From Nocardioides ferulae (lineage in GTDB: Bacteria; Actinomycetota; Actinomycetes; Propionibacteriales; Nocardioidaceae), in the NCBI RefSeq assembly GCF_003660455.1, contig NZ_QZVR01000022.1, positions 1 through 64,000 of the forward strand: a stretch of DNA of 64,000 nucleotides, given 5' to 3'. A model generated the notes under the pieces. It saw nothing but the letters and a program-made list of their open reading frames with translations, searched no databases and was not told the DNA's origin. How positions within the stretch are numbered: the first letter of the stretch is position 1; the number at the start of each line of letters is the position of its first letter. Both the position numbers and the translations under genes were made by a program. This document shows, one piece after another, positions 63,596 to 64,000 of this stretch.

Positions 63596-64000
63596 ATGTC
63601 CGGGTCATACTGGCGACAGGTGCAGGCGGAGGGGCTCGCGGTCCCCACCGACCGTCCGCTGGATGACCTCACCGCGGAGCTCACCCGCATGCTCGGCGAC
63701 CCCGACCCGGGGCTGCGCGACGGCATCGCGGTCCCGACCCTGTCGGAGTGGATCTCCCGCGGGGTCTACGACGACCTGCTCGGCGGGCTGGGGGACGGAC
63801 TGGCCACCGGCCTGTCGACCGGTCTCGGCGGACGCGCCGACGACACGGTGTTCCGGCGCGCCCAGTCCGCGCTCGTGCTGGGCCGGTGCATCGCGCGCGA
63901 CAACCAGCGGCCGCTGGTCCCCGGCGGCAAGGTGCTCGAGTGGGGCGACCGGCTCGCCACCTGGCTGCTGCGCGAGCAGGACCTCCGGGCGTTCGTGCCC
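63596..64000 (+). CDS. DUF2785 protein, truncated by the window end
   Basis: First 135 codons of an intact frame that runs off the window. Starts MSGSYWRQVQAEGLAVP with AGGA upstream and includes the family core VPTLSEWISRGVYDDLLGGL, then GGRADDTVFRRAQSALVLGR, CIARDNQRPLVPGGKVLEWG and DRLATWLLREQDLRAFVP. The function of DUF2785 is unknown. It is divergent from pdtaS with 100 nt between the starts. Confidence 0.88.
   Translation, partial: MSGSYWRQVQAEGLAVPTDRPLDDLTAELTRMLGDPDPGLRDGIAVPTLSEWISRGVYDDLLGGLGDGLATGLSTGLGGRADDTVFRRAQSALVLGRCIARDNQRPLVPGGKVLEWGDRLATWLLREQDLRAFVP

Overview
The window is chromosomal DNA from a high-G+C actinobacterium (roughly 70% G+C by eye, strong G/C bias at third codon positions, many GTG starts). 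Gene content and order point to the Nocardioidaceae (Nocardioides or a close relative), which is inference: single-polypeptide 2-oxoglutarate decarboxylase (kgd), mismatch-type endonuclease nucS, nickel superoxide dismutase with its protease, WhiB1 convergent with PdtaS, an ECF42/DGPF pair, and the actinobacterial order argS-lysA-hom-thrC-thrB-rho-rpmE-prfA-prmC-tsaC-wecA-atp, which I recognise from Mycobacterium.

Layout. 0-7.5 kb: a chemoreceptor, a GH114-like secreted protein, a glycine-repeat membrane protein, a tandem (double) 3-hydroxyacyl-CoA dehydrogenase, nucS and an orphan PAS histidine kinase. 7.7-16 kb: accessory stretch with a 1111-aa secreted protein carrying a Cys/His/Asn peptidase-like site, a D-amino-acid oxidase-like enzyme, a secreted alpha/beta hydrolase, a decayed GNAT gene, an intact lower-GC GNAT gene and a DUF222/HNH nuclease under an apparent LexA box. 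16-18.4 kb: DGPF protein plus ECF42 sigma factor, then ferritin and a small Cys protein behind a DtxR/IdeR-like iron box. 18.4-25 kb: ethylmalonyl/methylmalonyl-CoA mutase (meaA), a STAS protein, the cobalamin adenosyltransferase that could supply the mutase cofactor, an ABC exporter and an MFS transporter, and DUF2550.

25-34 kb: the complete F1Fo ATP synthase operon on the minus strand (atpI-atpZ-atpB-E-F-H-A-G-D-C), preceded by wecA, tsaC, prmC, prfA and rpmE. A two-component system sits between rpmE and rho. 39.8-48.6 kb: rho with a long repetitive disordered N-terminus, then the aspartate-family genes thrB, thrC, hom and lysA, headed by argS. tRNA-Arg(CCG) lies divergently just upstream of argS.

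48.8-64 kb: LCP-family protein with a lipoprotein partner, kgd with the small DUF6104 gene, an acetoacetate-decarboxylase-like protein, an SDR and an MDR, malic enzyme, divergent sodX/sodN, rsbW-like anti-sigma factor and SigB/F-type sigma factor, a small membrane protein, whiB1, pdtaS and the start of a DUF2785 gene cut by the window end.

Regulatory theme. At least eleven genes have a TAnnnT box only 6-8 nt before the start codon and no Shine-Dalgarno sequence, the pattern expected for leaderless mRNAs. Several perfect inverted repeats mark gene ends, in two cases with stop codons embedded in the hairpin. No phage, insertion sequence or CRISPR array was seen. Most very long ORFs opposite the genes are high-GC frame shadows and are left out.
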